Shown here piece by piece: positions 21,191 through 32,959 of a stretch of 64,000 nucleotides of DNA; position 1 is the first letter of the stretch; every line of letters starts with the position of its first letter. The position numbers and the translations under genes are program-made. Below the pieces are notes generated by a model. The model was given only the letters and a program-made list of their open reading frames with translations. It did not search any database and was not told the origin of the DNA. The stretch is from Jaltomata sinuosa (lineage: Eukaryota; Streptophyta; Magnoliopsida; Solanales; Solanaceae): positions 44,274 through 108,273 of the forward strand of contig QJPP01003467.1 in the NCBI GenBank assembly GCA_003996215.1. The letters are read 5' to 3'.

Positions 21191-22677
21191 GTAGGGGAGG
21201 TGGTGCATATGGTAGGGATCACCCTCAGGGTAGACGTGGTGTTTAGATGGATGGTAGAGGTGGCACCCAACCTAATTGGGGAGGTGTACATGTTGGTAGA
21301 TGTGGTTCTCATCCCATCAGAGGCAGCACGCAGAAGGTCAGAATTATTTCTATGCTTTTTAGGTTTACCGGAGATGGAGGCATCTGATGCAATGATCACA
21401 GGTACTATTCTAATCTATGACTGGATGGCTATGGCCTTGTTTGATCTAGAATATTTCTTTTTTTATATGTCTACCTATTTTGCCATAGGATTGGATATGA
21501 CCTGTGATTTAGTTAATGTTCTTGTTCATGTGTCTCCTTCTATTGGTGATTCTGTGAAAGTAAATAAGGTCTATCGTGTCTTGTTACTTTCATGGGGTAT
21601 AAGACTTGGGTAGACTTAGTGATTCTAGACATGGTATACTTTGACATTATTATGGGGATGAGTTGGTTGTCCCTATATCATTTTATTCTAGATCATACTG
21701 CTAAGACTGTGACTATAGCGATTCTGGAATATCTAGACTTTAGTGGAAGGGAGATTATAGCCTTATCCCTAAAAAGATCATATCTTATATTAGAGCTAAG
21801 AAGTTAATTAAGAGGGGGTTTTTGGCATTTTTGGCGTATCTTCGGGACACTAGTACAGAGATTCCATCTATAAGATCGCTTTCTGTGGTATGTGATTTTT
21901 AGGTGTTTCCTGCGGACTTACCTTGCATTCCACCAGACTGTGCTATTAATTTCTACATTGATTTAGAGCTTGGTACTTATCCTATTTCTATTTCTCTTTA
22001 TAGGATAACATCGACTGAGTTGAGGGAACTGAAAGATCAGTTGGATGACCTCCTTAGTAAGGGGTTCATTCGTCCTAGTTCCTCCCCGTGGGGTGCTCCT
22101 ATTTTATTTGTGAAAAAAAATGGGAGTATGCGTATGTACATCGACTACCTCCAGTTGAACAAGGTCACTATTTGGAATAAGTACCCTTTTTGCCGCATAA
22201 ATGACTTGTTTGATCAGCTTTAGGGTGCATCAATCTTCTCCAAGATTGATATGAGGTCTGGGTATCATCCGTCGAACATTCAGGTAGAGGATATACCTAA
22301 GAATACTTTTTGAACCAGGTATGGGCAGTATGAATTCCTAGTGATGTCTTTTGGGCTTACTAATGCCCAGCTGCTTTATGAGTTTGATGAAATGGAATCT
22401 TTAAGCCATTTTTGGATTCTTTTGTTATTGTATTTATTGATAACATCTTGGTTTATTCGAAGAGTAAGGAGGATCATGAGGTTCATTTGAGAATTATGTT
22501 GGAATTGTTGAAGGAGAAACAGTTGTTTGCAAAATTTCTAAGTGTGAGTTTTGGTTGTCTTCTTTGTCCTTCTTAAGGCATGTGGTTTCTAAATAAGGAA
22601 TCATTATTGATCTGTAGTAAGTAGAGGTATTTAAGAGTTGGGCTAGGCCTACCTTAGTGACTAAGATCTGTAGCTTT
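21191..22677 (+). pseudogene. protease and partial RT of relic G (broken)
   Basis: Protease-region motifs occur at 21370-21720: MIT...ILIYDWM, then FDLEY where the DSGS-type active site should be, then GMSWLSLYHF. RT begins around 21903 with FPADLPCIPPD and has RPSSSPWGAPILFVKK, RMYIDYLQLNKVTI and SKIDMRSGYH. The catalytic site near 22431-22445 reads FIDN instead of FIDD, a G-to-A change that removes an essential Asp. There are many stops. RT ends near 22677 within a CSFVG motif, at the point where LINE sequence begins. RNase H, integrase and 3' LTR are absent. Confidence 0.82.
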
Positions 22678-23539
22678 GTGGGGAGGAGACTCGGAGCACT
22701 TCCTAGTTGAGATAGGGTTGCACTAGGGATCAGTTCTTAGCGCTTTCTTATTTGCCTTAGTGATGGATAAGTTAATGCAGTTTATTCAGGACAAGGTGCC
22801 ATGATGTCTGTTATTTGCATATGACAACATATTGATTGATGAGACTTGGGGTAGAGTTAATGCTAGGTTGGAAGTTTGGAGACGTACGCTGGAGTCTAAA
22901 GATTTCAGGTTGAGCAGAACTAAAATGGAATATTTCGAGTGCAAATTCAGTTATGCAATGCAAGAGGCTAGCGTGGTAGTGAGCTTGACATACAACCTAT
23001 CCCCAAGAAAGATAGTTTTAAGTATCTTGGGTCTATGATTTAGGGAAGTGAGAACAACGACAATAATATCATACATCGCATCAGTGTAGAATGGATGAAG
23101 TGGAGGCTTGCTTCCAGAGTCTTGTGTGATAAGAAGGTACCACCTAAGCTTAAAGGTAAGTTCTACAGAATAGTGGTTAAATTGTCTTTGTTGTATAGGG
23201 TGGAGTGTTGTCCAATTAAGAACTTCTATATTCAGAAAATGCACATTATGAAGATGAGGATGTTGATATAGATGTCTGGGCATACTAGGAATGATAAGAT
23301 TAGGAATGAGGTTATTCGAGATAAGTTAGAAGTAGCCTCCATTGCGGATAAGATGAGGGAAGCAAGACTGAGATGATTTGGTCATGTGACGAGGAGGTGC
23401 ATAGACACCCCGGTAAAAGGGTGCGAAAGGTTAGTTATAGTGGGTACACGAAAAGGTAGAGATAGCCTTAAGAAGTATTAGGGAGAGTTGATTAGACAGG
23501 ATATGGCGCAACTTCATATTACCGAGGGCATGACTATAG
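22678..23539 (+). pseudogene. RTE-like LINE: C-terminal half of reverse transcriptase ORF (broken)
   Basis: Non-LTR RT remnant. Readable words in order: GGDSEHFLVEIGLH (22685), LFALVMDKLMQFIQ, then LFAYDNILID, where the family has FADD, so the catalytic Asp pair is altered. NARLEVWRRTLESKDFRLSR and KMEYFECKFS follow at 22859-22950. After a frame change come EWMKWRLASRVLCDKK, SGHTRNDKIRNEVIR-like text and ARLR...FGHVTRRC toward 23400. This C-terminal layout (RT thumb, then a GHV/RRC tail) is what I know from plant RTE-type LINEs. The N-terminal endonuclease and the 3' end are absent. Element F's LTR interrupts it at 23540. Confidence 0.82.
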
Positions 23540-25587
23540 TGTAAAACCCTGGAATTCGATCCAGCTTTCAAACTTAGAAAATCTTCAAATTTGGAACTTC
23601 TCAGAAATTACGGGTCCAAACCATAGGTCGTGGTCTGAACCACAAGCCGTGGAATGAACGTGTGGTTCATGCTTGCTGGTTCAGGCTCTGGTCTGAGAAT
23701 TATGAGTTGGTTCTACTGACCGTGGTTCAATTTATGGCCCGTCATGTATACTTGTGGAATCAGATCAGAGGGCTGACTGTTTCCCTTTAAAACAAAGAAT
23801 TGGACTACGGACCATAGTTTGAACTATGGTCCATCCTATTGACCCGTACAACCTCTTCTGCAGCTTGAATATTGGGCCAGGAACCACGAGTGAAACCACG
23901 AGTCGTGGTTCATGCTATGGCTCATGGAATGCACCCGTGATCCCTTAAACCCAACTTTTTACAACTTTTTCCTAATTAAATCCTAGGGATATTTTTATAA
24001 TTTTCCACCCTTTTAACTCCTAAGTGAAGTCGTTTTGACCATTTTTAGTAGGGTTTTATTCCCTAATAGCCTAAACTCTTCTCATTCTAAGAAATTCTAT
24101 TCCAAAAGAAGAAAGCACTCCTTCAAGCTCCAAATCTGAAGCTCCAAGACCAAGCCTCCATTTCTTTTCATCTTAAGATCAAGCTAGCTTCAATAAGGTA
24201 TGTGTGTATTTAATAAGGGATTCCCTTTAGCCTTATGCCCAAAACCCATGATTTTTACTTTGATTTATGAATTTATGAAATTAGGGTTCTTACCCAATTT
24301 GAGAAAAAACTTATGTGTTCAGTTTTAAAGCTTTAATTAATGGTTTCTCAATACTTACTTATGATTTATTTGAGGTTCCTCGATTGATTTCAAAAGCACA
24401 TGTATTAAAGATGATTTCTAGCATGATTCCATTAAATTGCATGTTTTCAAGTGAAATTGACATGTTTAGATAACATGGCCTTATGTATTTATGAAAGTGC
24501 ATGCCTAATTCTTCAAGTTATGAAATTAGAAATAAAAGTATGTTTTGGATTATGGCTATGCTAAGTTTTTAAAGGATTTTGAAGCATGAATTGCATGACA
24601 TTAGATATGTCCCTATGTTTTATGAAGAAATTGGGCATCTAGATATATCTACCTAAGCTATGTGAATTGCATGATATTAGATATACCCTTATGCTTTTCA
24701 AAAAGATTTGGCATTAGATATGTCACAAGTATAAATTGAGCTATAAGTATATTTTGGGAGTAGTATTGAGTACCGAGTTGGATTAGGTTTAGCGTACCCC
24801 TTGTATATCCTAGAACTACATGCCACCATAGGTTCTTTAAGTCCCCTTAGTGGGCATCAGACACTGTGATCACACTAGTTATGCATTTATACCCTGGCAA
24901 GGTATATTGGGTCCTCTCGATGGGGCAGATATATCAGATTCCATATAGCTCACATGGTCTATGTCATTTAGAGAACCTCCCACAGATGCAGTTTCATGTT
25001 TTAAAAATGTATTTGACTCTTGCTCAGATTTCAGACTTGCTACTTATGATTATGTTTTCAGCTTATGATTTTCCTTGAGTCATTCACATTACAGTTTTAT
25101 AGCACATCTAGCATGTTTACTCAGATTTTGCATATCTCACATACTCAGTACATCCTATAGTACTAACGCATATCTTGTGATGTATCCTCTTGATGATGCA
25201 GATTCAGGTTTGGGTCCTCATATTTATGGCTAGAGATTAGCCGATGTCCCAGCTTCGAGTGGTGAATCCTCATACTTCGAGGACTAGTATCAGTTGTTTA
25301 TCTTTATGATTTCTATTTAGTATTTGAAATTAGCTAGGGGTCTTGTCTCAGCAAATCATTATCCAGTTTAGAGGCTTTTAGACATAGTAGAGATTCTGTA
25401 TTTAGGTTTCGGATTCTGTTATGTTATGTTAAAGCTATTGATGACTCAGTCTACTTATCTCTTTAGTTTGATGCTTTCGTTAAGTTTAACATATTTGTTT
25501 AAGTCATGCTTTATCCAAGGGTTAACTTTGGGCACTTGTGGTCTCGGGTCTAGTGTTACGTCTTGGGGGTAGCCTTGGGGAGTGACA
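23540..25587 (+). repeat. 5' LTR of element F
   Basis: TGTAAAACCCTGG...CTTGGGGAGTGACA, 2048 bases. The termini match the two solo LTRs in reverse complement. A cluster of CACGAG/CGTGG palindromes lies at 23600-23945, 60-400 bases from the start. No gene in the stretch. Confidence 0.9.
23600..23945. repeat. CACGAG/CGTGG palindrome cluster in the F LTR
   Basis: Repeated imperfect inverted repeats such as ACCACGAGTCGTGGTT, ACCATAGGTCGTGGT and ACCACAAGCCGTGG. Position and word agree with the solo LTR at 7060-9069. Confidence 0.7.
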
Positions 25588-25591
25588 AACT

Positions 25592-25603
25592 TAGTATCAT
25601 AGA
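25592..25603 (+). other. Primer binding site of F (variant, decayed)
   Basis: TAGTATCATAGA, four bases after the LTR end. It shares TAGTATCA with element B against the usual TGGTATCA, then carries a further change (ATAG for AGAG). Confidence 0.6.
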
Positions 25604-25797
25604 ATCAGGTTCAAGAGTCCTAAGGTGTCTGAAAGCCACATAGAATAGAGTCTCTTTCATGTGTGTGAAGTGTCCCACACTTATGAGAGGGAAGCTATGA
25701 GTTATCTTAGGAAAAGCTTTACTTCTTTCATGATCAATATCATGCGATAGAGTTTAACTCTATTATCCTCTAATCCGTCCTTTATGCATTTTAGATT

Positions 25798-26960
25798 ATG
25801 CCTCCTCCTCGTGCCATGCGTCGCCGAGCCACCTGAAATGTTAACTCTGTGATTTTAGACCCCAAGGTCAAAAATGTGGAGTTCAGAAATGCCCTCCATA
25901 TGCTAGCTCAGACTATGGCCGCTCAGGACAATCAGCAGGCTCCTACCCCATCCACCCTCAAAGTGGAATAGCGGCCTGATTTTGAGATTTCATTTGCATG
26001 AGCCCACCTGAGTTCTGGGGTTCAAAAGTTGGTGAGGATCCACAAAATTTCTTGGATAAGGTAAAAAAGATATTTGGTGTAATGCAAGTGGGTGGTGTTT
26101 ATGGTATTGATCTAGCTTCTTATCAACTCAAGGACGTGGCTCATATTTGGTTCACTCAATGGAAAGATGCTAGGGCTAGGGATGTGGTCCCTATGACTTG
26201 GTAATGCTTTGAAAGGGATTTTCTTGACCAGTTTTTCCCGAGGGATTTGAGGCAAGCTAAGGTCGAAGAGTTCGTGAATTTGAGGTAAGGTTCTATGCCG
26301 ATTCAGGAGTATGGGTTGAAGTTCACCCAGCTTTCTAGATATGCTCCTACCATGGTGGCTGACCCATGGGATGAGATGAGTAAGTATGTTTACGGAATGT
26401 CATATTTGGTAAAGAAAGAGTGTAGGTCCATGATGCTTTTGGGTGGGTAACATGGATATTTATCGACTTATGACTCATGCTCATCAGATTGAGGGAGACA
26501 AGTTAAGGGAAAAGGCAAGGGAGAATAAGAGGGTTAGATCTGAGAGTTCGAGTTTTGGCTATCAGAAGTCCGGAGGCGGACATCGCTCTTCATTTCAGAA
26601 GAAATCATCAAGGCCCATTCATTCTTCGGCTAGTGATACTACCCAGGCCTACATGCCTCATCATGATCAGACTAGTAGAGGATTTGGTTCCTATTCACAG
26701 GGTAGTGTTGCAAAGGGGACTCCTTACCTTTCTTGCAACAAGTGTGGTAGAAGTCACCCCGTCGAGTGTTGGATGGTAGAGAGGGATGTTTCGGGTGTGG
26801 ACAGGTTGGACACAGGATTAGGGATTGCCCTTCAGCTAAGAAGGGTCAGGGAGGTAGTAGGACTCAGTATGCTCCAGCAGCCCCAGGACGTCAACCGGCC
26901 CAGCAGGACACTGCTTCTAGTTTTGGTGGTCAGTGCCAGAAATGCCTTTATGCCATGTCT
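25798..26960 (+). pseudogene. gag of element F (broken)
   Basis: ATG at 25798 gives MPPPRAMRRRAT, followed by a stop. Core capsid words occur at 25998-26204 (PPEFWGSKVGEDPQNFLDKV, QLKDVAHIWFTQWK), then at 26230-26440 (DQFFPRDL-like, YAPTMVADP, MSKYVYGM). 26443 onward gives DIYRLMTHAHQIEGDKL. A zinc knuckle CFGCGQVGHRIRDC (about 26786-26830) has all four ligands (CCHC). The breaks are an early stop, a stop near 26202 and a frame change before 26766. In an intact copy Gag would form the particle and bind element RNA through this knuckle. Confidence 0.87.
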
Positions 26961-29123
26961 TCTCTCCAGGACCAGGAGAGTTCACCGAACGTTATTACTG
27001 GTATGTTGAAAGTCTTCTCTCTCGATGCGTATGCTTTATTGGATTCCGGTGCCTTTTTATCTTTTGTGACCCCTTATGTTGCTTGCAGGTTCGAGATTAG
27101 TCCTGATCAGCTCTTGGAGCCCTTTTATGTTTATAGTCATGTTGGTGAGTCAGTCCTAGCCAAAACAATCTACCAAAATTGCCGTATCTCAGTCCTTCAT
27201 AGAGTCACTTCAGCGGATCTAGTAGAGTTGGAGATGCCTGATTTTGATGTTATTCTTGGTATGGATTGGTTGTATGCATGTTATGCCTGGATCGATTGTC
27301 GTACTCGAGTTGTTAGTTTCAAGTTTCAAAATAAACCTGTATTAGAGTGGCAAGGTAATCCCCCATCCTTGAAGGGTAGTTTCATATCTTATCTTAAGGC
27401 TAGGAAGATGATTTCTAAGGGTTATGTCTATCATATAGTTCAGGTTTTGAATGCATAGTTCGAAACCCCACTTCTCCAGTTAGTTCCTATTGTGAATGAG
27501 TTTCTAGAAGTGTTTCCTAAAGATTTGCCCAGAGTCCCTCCCGAGTGGGAGATCGACTTTGGAATAGATTTTCTTGCAGATACGCATCCTATTCTATTCC
27601 TCCTTATAAGATGGATCCTGTGGAGCTTAAGGAATTGAAGGACCAATTGAAAGACCTTCTTAATAAGGATTTTATTCGACCCCCAGCATCTCTCCATGGG
27701 GTGCTCCAGTCTTATTCGTCTGAAAGAAAGATGGTTCCCTCTGAATGTGTATCGACTACCGTCAGCTGAACAAGGTCACAATAAAGAATAAGTATCCCAT
27801 TCCTAGAATTGAGGACTTGTTTGATCAGCTTCAGGGTGTCAGTTACTTCTCCAAGATCGACCTTAGATCTAGTTATCATCAGCTTCATGTTAGAGAGTGT
27901 GATATTCCAAAGACAGCCTTCAGAACTCGATATGGTCATTATAAATTTGTGGTTATGTCTTTTGGACTAACGAATGCTCCTGCAACCTTTATAGATTTGA
28001 TGAATCGTGTGTTCAATCAGTATTTGGATATGTTTGTGATTGTTTTCATTGATGATATTCTTATTTATTATCGTAGTGAAGAGGAGCATGCGGACCATTT
28101 GAGAGTTATGTTGCAAACTCTCAAGGATCGCCAGTTATTTGCTAAGTTTAGGAAATGTGAGTTTTGGATGCAGTCTGTTGCTTTTCTGAGTCATATTGTG
28201 ACTAGAGATGGTATTCGGGTTGATTCTCAAAAGATTGAGGTAGTAAAGAACTGGCCTAGACCCACTTCCCTATCTAATATTAGAAGCTTTTTGGGTTTGG
28301 CTAGTTAGTACAGGAGATTTGTGAAAGGGTTTTCTTCCATTGCTGCCCCATTGACTCGGTTGACTCAGAAGAAGATTAAATTTCAGTTGTCTGATCTATG
28401 TGAGAAGGATTTTCAGGAATTGAAGACTAGGTTGACCACAGCTCCAGTGTTGGCTCTACCCAAGGGACTAGATCACTTTGTGGTATATTGTGATGCTTCT
28501 AGAATTGGTTTGGGTTGTGTTTTAATGCAGCGTGGTAAGATGATTGACTATGCTTCTAGACAACTTAAGATTCTTGAGAAGAACTACCCTACTCATGATC
28601 TTGAGTTAGCAGCCGTGGTTCTTGCTTTGAAGATTTAGAGACACTACTTGTATGGGGTTCACGGGGATATATTCACCGATTATAAGAGTCTTCAGTATGT
28701 GTTTACTCAAAAGGAATTGAATCTTTATCAAAGGAGATGGCTTCAGCTTCTTAAGGATTATGATATGAGTGTGCTTTACCATCCGGGTAAGGCCAATTTC
28801 GTGGCGGATGCACTTAGTAGGTTGTCTATGGGTAGTGTTTCTTCAATTGCGGATGGAAAGAAGGAATTGGCCAAGGATGTTCATCGACTTGCTCGATTAG
28901 GAGTTCGCCTTTTGGATTCGATAGAAGGTGGTGTTATTGTTCAGAATGGTTCCAAATTTTCCTTGGTAGCTGAAGTGAAAGAAAAGCAAGACAGTGATCC
29001 TATTTTGCACCAGCTGAAGGGTGCAGTCCATCAGCAAAGGGTAGAGGTTTTTTCCCAAGGGGGAGATAGTGTGCTTCGATATCAGGGTCGATTATGTGTT
29101 CCTGACATAGATGGGTTGAGATA
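26961..29123 (+). pseudogene. protease, RT and RNase H of element F (nearly intact in stretches)
   Basis: Protease with LLDSGAFLSF at about 27035-27065 (active-site Asp present), then GMDWLYACYAWIDCRTRVV at 27260-27315. RT from 27545; fingers/palm with IDYRQLNKVTIKNKYP at 27748-27795; catalytic FIDD at 28045-28056. RNase H is at about 28480-28830, with CDASRIGLG, HDLELAAVV, then YKSLQYVFTQ and ADALSRL. Breaks: a stop at about 27458, a frame change near 27720 in RT, a stop at 28306-28308 (LAS then stop, before the RRF motif), a stop at 28636-28638 where the family has Trp, and one near 29122 where Gln is expected. Confidence 0.9.
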
Positions 29124-30362
29124 ACGGATTTTGACAGAGGCTCATAGCTCCAGGTATTCTATTCACCCTGGTGCCACCAAGATGTATCATGACCTACGAG
29201 AATTCTATTGGTGGAATGGCATGAAGAGGGACATAATAGGTTTTATGGCTAAGTGTCCCAACTATCAGCAGCTAAAGATAGAGCATCAACGACCAAGTTG
29301 TATGACTCAGGATATTGATCTTCTTACTTGGAAATCAGAAGCAATCAATATGGATTTCATTACTGGTTTGCCTCGTACTCAAAGGTAACATGATTCTATT
29401 TGGGTGATTATCGATCGGATGACTAAGTCATCTCACTTCTTGGATGTTAAGACTACAAATTCAGTAGAGGATTATGCATGACTCTACATTCAGGATATAG
29501 TTCGATTGCATTGTGTTCCATATCTATCATTTCAGATAGGGGTACTCAGTTTACATCCCAGTTTTGGAAGTCATTTCAGAAAGGTCTTGGTACTCAGGTT
29601 AAACTTAGCACAACTTTTCACCCACAGACGGATAGCCAGGCAGAGCATATTATTCAAACCTTGGAGGATATGTTGAGAGCTTGTGTGATTGATTTCAAAG
29701 GTACCTGGGATGATCACTCACCTCTTATCGAGTTTGCCTACAACAACAACTTCCATTCTAGCATCCACATGGCTCCTTATGAGGCACTTTATAGGTGGAG
29801 GTGTAGATCTCCTATTAGTTGGTTTGAGAAAGGTGAGGTAGCTTTAATTGGTACAGATTCAGTTCACGAGACTATGGAGAAGGTTCATATTTATAGGGAG
29901 AGGTTAAAGACCGCTCAGAGTCGACAGAAATCATATGCAGATGTGATGAAAAGAGAGTTGGAGATTGAGGTGGATGATTGGGTGTTTCTGAAGGTGTCAC
30001 CCATGAAGGGTGTGATGAGATTTGGTAAGAAAGGAAAACTTAGTCCCCGCTATATAGGTCCGTATCAGATTCTGAGGAGAGTTGGTAGTGTTGCTTATGA
30101 GTTGGATTTACCAACAGATTTAGAAGCGGTTCATCCCGTTTTCCATGTTTCTTTGTTAAAGAAGTGTATTGGTGATCCGACCTTGATTGTTCCTTTAGAA
30201 GATGTGAGTGTGAAGGATAGCCTTACTTATGAGGAAGTTCCCATGGAGATTCTTGATCGTCAGATTCAGAGGTTGAGAAACAAAGAAGTCGCTTCGGTGA
30301 AGGTCCTTTGGAGAAATCAACTAGTTAAGGGAGCTACTTTGGAAGCAGAAGCAGTTATCTGA
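29124..30362 (+). pseudogene. integrase of element F with chromovirus-like C-terminus
   Basis: Zinc-binding region at 29131-29290, with IHPGATKMYHDL, YWWNGMKRDI and a CPNY where the last Cys of the HHCC set should be, so the zinc site is damaged. Catalytic core: first Asp in NMDFITGLPR (about 29350), second in SDRGTQFTSQFW (about 29537), Glu in the QAEHIIQ segment (about 29640). From 29478 to 30362 there is one open frame of 294 codons covering the rest of the core and the C-terminus, with GKKGKLSPRYIGPYQIL, then PVFHVSLLKKC and IQRLRNKEVASVKVLWRN. A stop at about 29386 stands where Gln is expected, and a frame change lies near 29478. It would insert the cDNA into the genome. Confidence 0.88.
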
Positions 30363-31204
30363 ATCTATTCACGAAGTCTTCTGTGTTATGTTATCTGCTC
30401 TACGGTTCATTATGCAATCGTAAATCAACTTTTTTCTTGGAATTTGATGCTTATTCCATTTTCAAGTCTCCAAGACACCTAAATCTTGTAAAATAGTAAA
30501 ACAACATAAAAACATACAAAAGTCATAGTGAAACAAGTTTAAGAACGCTAAATTTTTTAAGAAAAGGATATGGAATATATGCTAATTTCTAGGAACATAA
30601 AAATACATGTGCTTTTAATCTTTAAATTCATAGGGAATCATATATTTAGACCAAAACTAGTCTTAGAAATTGTAATTTAAAGATCTGGGGTGATTCCACT
30701 TCAAAATGGGTGAAATATTGTCGTGTAGAATGCCCAAAATTTAGAACACAAATGTGATTTTTTGAGAAAATAGATGTTTTATACCTAAATGATCCTTCTT
30801 TGCGATCGTGATGCCCTTCTCGCGATCTCACTGAATTAAGTGTGGTTTTCCTTTGAGATTTCGACCCTATCCCTAATGCCATATTCGTTCTAAGGGGAGC
30901 TAGGCTCACCTGATAGACACTTTAATTTTAATTTTGTGTGAAGTCTAAATTGTATTTGCAATGACCAAGAACCCAACTCAGTGATCGCATCAGTCCTCTC
31001 AATCGGGAAGCACTATCCTGCAATAGCAAAATCTTTAATTGCAAATTGTAAACCAAGTACAATGGTGCTTAAACTTACCCGAGCTTCTCAGGCCTCAACA
31101 TAAACCATCTCCACAAGTTTCAAATGGTAAAAATAATTTGTACAAAGTTGCAAAAATTAATCTAGTGTAAATACTCGAGATCTTTAAAATTTTAAAGAAT
31201 TTTA
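30363..31204. other. Unassigned AT-rich stretch between F pol and copia E
   Basis: No gene, LTR end or repeat unit recognised. It contains GCGATCGTGATGCCC and CTCGCGATC words at about 30800-30830, resembling the palindrome clusters of the LTRs here, so part may be LTR of a further family. F's 3' LTR would be expected here but is not found. The last bases (TTTTA, 31200-31204) are the left flank of copia E. Confidence 0.4.
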
Positions 31205-31666
31205 TGTTAGAACTCAAAATGAAGATATCAAAAATGGAGAAAAAGGTAAAAGAAGAAGACAGAATCTTAAGGGTCTGAACACTTGAAGAAAGAGACCTCG
31301 ATACCATCGAAGTCTGTTATACTATTCAAAGATATGCTAAAAGGGCCTTTTGATTTGGATCGGAGCAGACACGAAACAGGGGCCAAATATTCACCCCAAA
31401 CTACTTACAAACATAAGAAGTCCCAAACGGATGGAATTCAAGATACAGCTATACAGAGAATAGAAAATTCTCAAGCATAGTAAATAAAAGACGCTTGTAG
31501 TTAATAATTTTTTTTTTACTTCTAGCTGATAAAGGATAAACAACTGTGTAGGATTTATATTTTGATTTTCTATTCTTTATTTTCATATTTTGTACAAGTA
31601 GAAGTTTTGGGGGTATAGATCAATACACAAGAGAATTTCATACATCATCTCTTTTACATTTTTACA
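31205..31666 (+). repeat. 5' LTR of copia E (uninterrupted)
   Basis: TGTTAGAACTC...TTTTTACA, 462 bases. It provides the intact template that reveals both insertions in the 3' LTR: CTTTTGATTTGGATCGG (solo LTR site) and CAAGCATAGTAAATAAAAGA (Helitron site). Confidence 0.93.
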
Positions 31667-31678
31667 TGGTATCAGAGC
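31667..31678 (+). other. Primer binding site of copia E (tRNA-Met)
   Basis: TGGTATCAGAGC abuts the LTR terminus, the normal plant copia arrangement. Confidence 0.9.
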
Positions 31679-31739
31679 TCTAATCAAATCAACCTAAATC
31701 TCTTCCTGATCTAGATCTTCATCTTTGTTCTGATAAACA

Positions 31740-32760
31740 ATGATTGAAAGAAAATTCTTCCACCATTGCTCCAGTCACAGGAGGATCTAGCAACCTCTCA
31801 ATCACATATACAAATCACCTTTATCATCTTCACTCCTCAGATGCCCAGGTACTAATCTTGTGAACAACTCTTTCGATGGAAGAGGCTAGCAGGGATGGAA
31901 GAGGACTATCCTCATAGTTTTATCAACAAAAATTAAGTTGGGCTTCATTACTGGAGTTCAATCTGCTACTTCTGTTGATTCACTAGATCTACAGCTATGG
32001 AGTAGATACAATGATATAGTTACTTCATGGCTCCTCAACTCTCTGTCTAATGAAGTTACGAACAGTGTCATTTATTCCAGGACTACTAGAGAACTTTGGA
32101 TTAGTCTAGAGAATAGATTTGGGCAGTCAAATGGTGCAAAGCTTTATCACCTACAGAATTTTTTTTGTAGATTAGTTCATGGAACAACTATATTGCTGGT
32201 TATTTCACTAATCTCAAAAGACTATGGAATGAGATGAATTCTTTGAACTCTAGCATCAAGTGCACTTGTGTGTGTGTAAAGGTAAGCATAAATTAGAGAA
32301 ATATGTGGAGGATGAGAAACTTATATAGTTTGTCATGGAACTTAATGACATATATGCTCAGGCTAGGGGAAACATTTTGATGATGAATCCTTTGCCAAAC
32401 ATCAACATTGCTTACTTATTGTTGTTGCAGGATGAAAATCAGAGTGAAACTTATATGAATCCAATCATATCCTCTGATTCTTCATCCTTCATGGTGGGCA
32501 ACAATAATCAACACAAAGTTCCACAATCTTAGATATTTACAAGATCTTCTCATGCAGATCTGGAAATGGGTACCCTAACTCAATAACTCTCAATAATTTC
32601 ACAAACAACATAAATCACAAAAACAGCTTAAGAGATTCAAAGGTAAAAAGAGTAAGTACAACCCTAATCCTATTTGTACACATTGTGATAAAACTGGCAT
32701 TTGATGGATAATTGCTATAGGATAATAGGTTTTTCAGAAGATTTTTAGTTTACACATGAC
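31740..32760 (+). pseudogene. gag of copia E (broken)
   Basis: First ATG after the primer site is at 31740. A copia gag core is readable at 31938-32237: WSRYNDIVTSWLLNSLSNEV, then SVIYSRTTRELWISLENRF and the GAKLYHLQ segment. A second open piece is at 32335-32532. The zinc knuckle near 32675-32735 reads CTHCDKTG, then a damaged His position with stops, then CYRIIGF, so the CCHC set is incomplete. Frame changes occur around 32237 and 32300. Product role in intact copies: particle protein. Confidence 0.82.
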
Positions 32761-32959
32761 AAAGGTAATCAAAATCATATCAGGGGAAATGGAGCAGTAG
32801 TAGTGAATGAGACTGAATTTGAGGATAATTTTGAAGCTAACAATGAAGAACACTTCAGCAAGGATCAAATTAACTATATTGTTTATGCTACTTTAACCAA
32901 AATGAGTATGAGAGAACAAAATGTTGCCTACACCTAAGATCAATGCCTTCCTGGTTTTC

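Larger units (their letters stand above)
19360..22677 (+). mobile_element. Ty3/gypsy relic G
   Basis: Remnant of an A-related element: the last 313 bases of its 5' LTR, primer site, leader, gag, protease and part of RT. The rest is missing. Its LTR is cut on the left exactly where A's 3' LTR ends, which fits A having inserted into G. On the right it changes without spacer into LINE sequence. It is more decayed than A or F. Confidence 0.85.
23540..30362 (+). mobile_element. Ty3/gypsy LTR retrotransposon F (3' LTR missing)
   Basis: Complete 5' LTR (23540-25587), variant primer site, gag (25798 on) and pol to 30362, same lineage as B. Best preserved coding region in the window, but still with stops. 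The 3' LTR is absent: after pol the sequence changes to unassigned DNA and then to copia element E. The flank before the LTR is TATAG; no matching duplication was found downstream. Confidence 0.88.

Noticed and set aside
22832..23038. Separate small gene
   Set aside because: It is one readable piece of the LINE RT remnant (NARLEVWRRTLESK region).
31283..31480. 65-codon open frame MKKETSIPSKS...
   Set aside because: Lies wholly in the copia 5' LTR.
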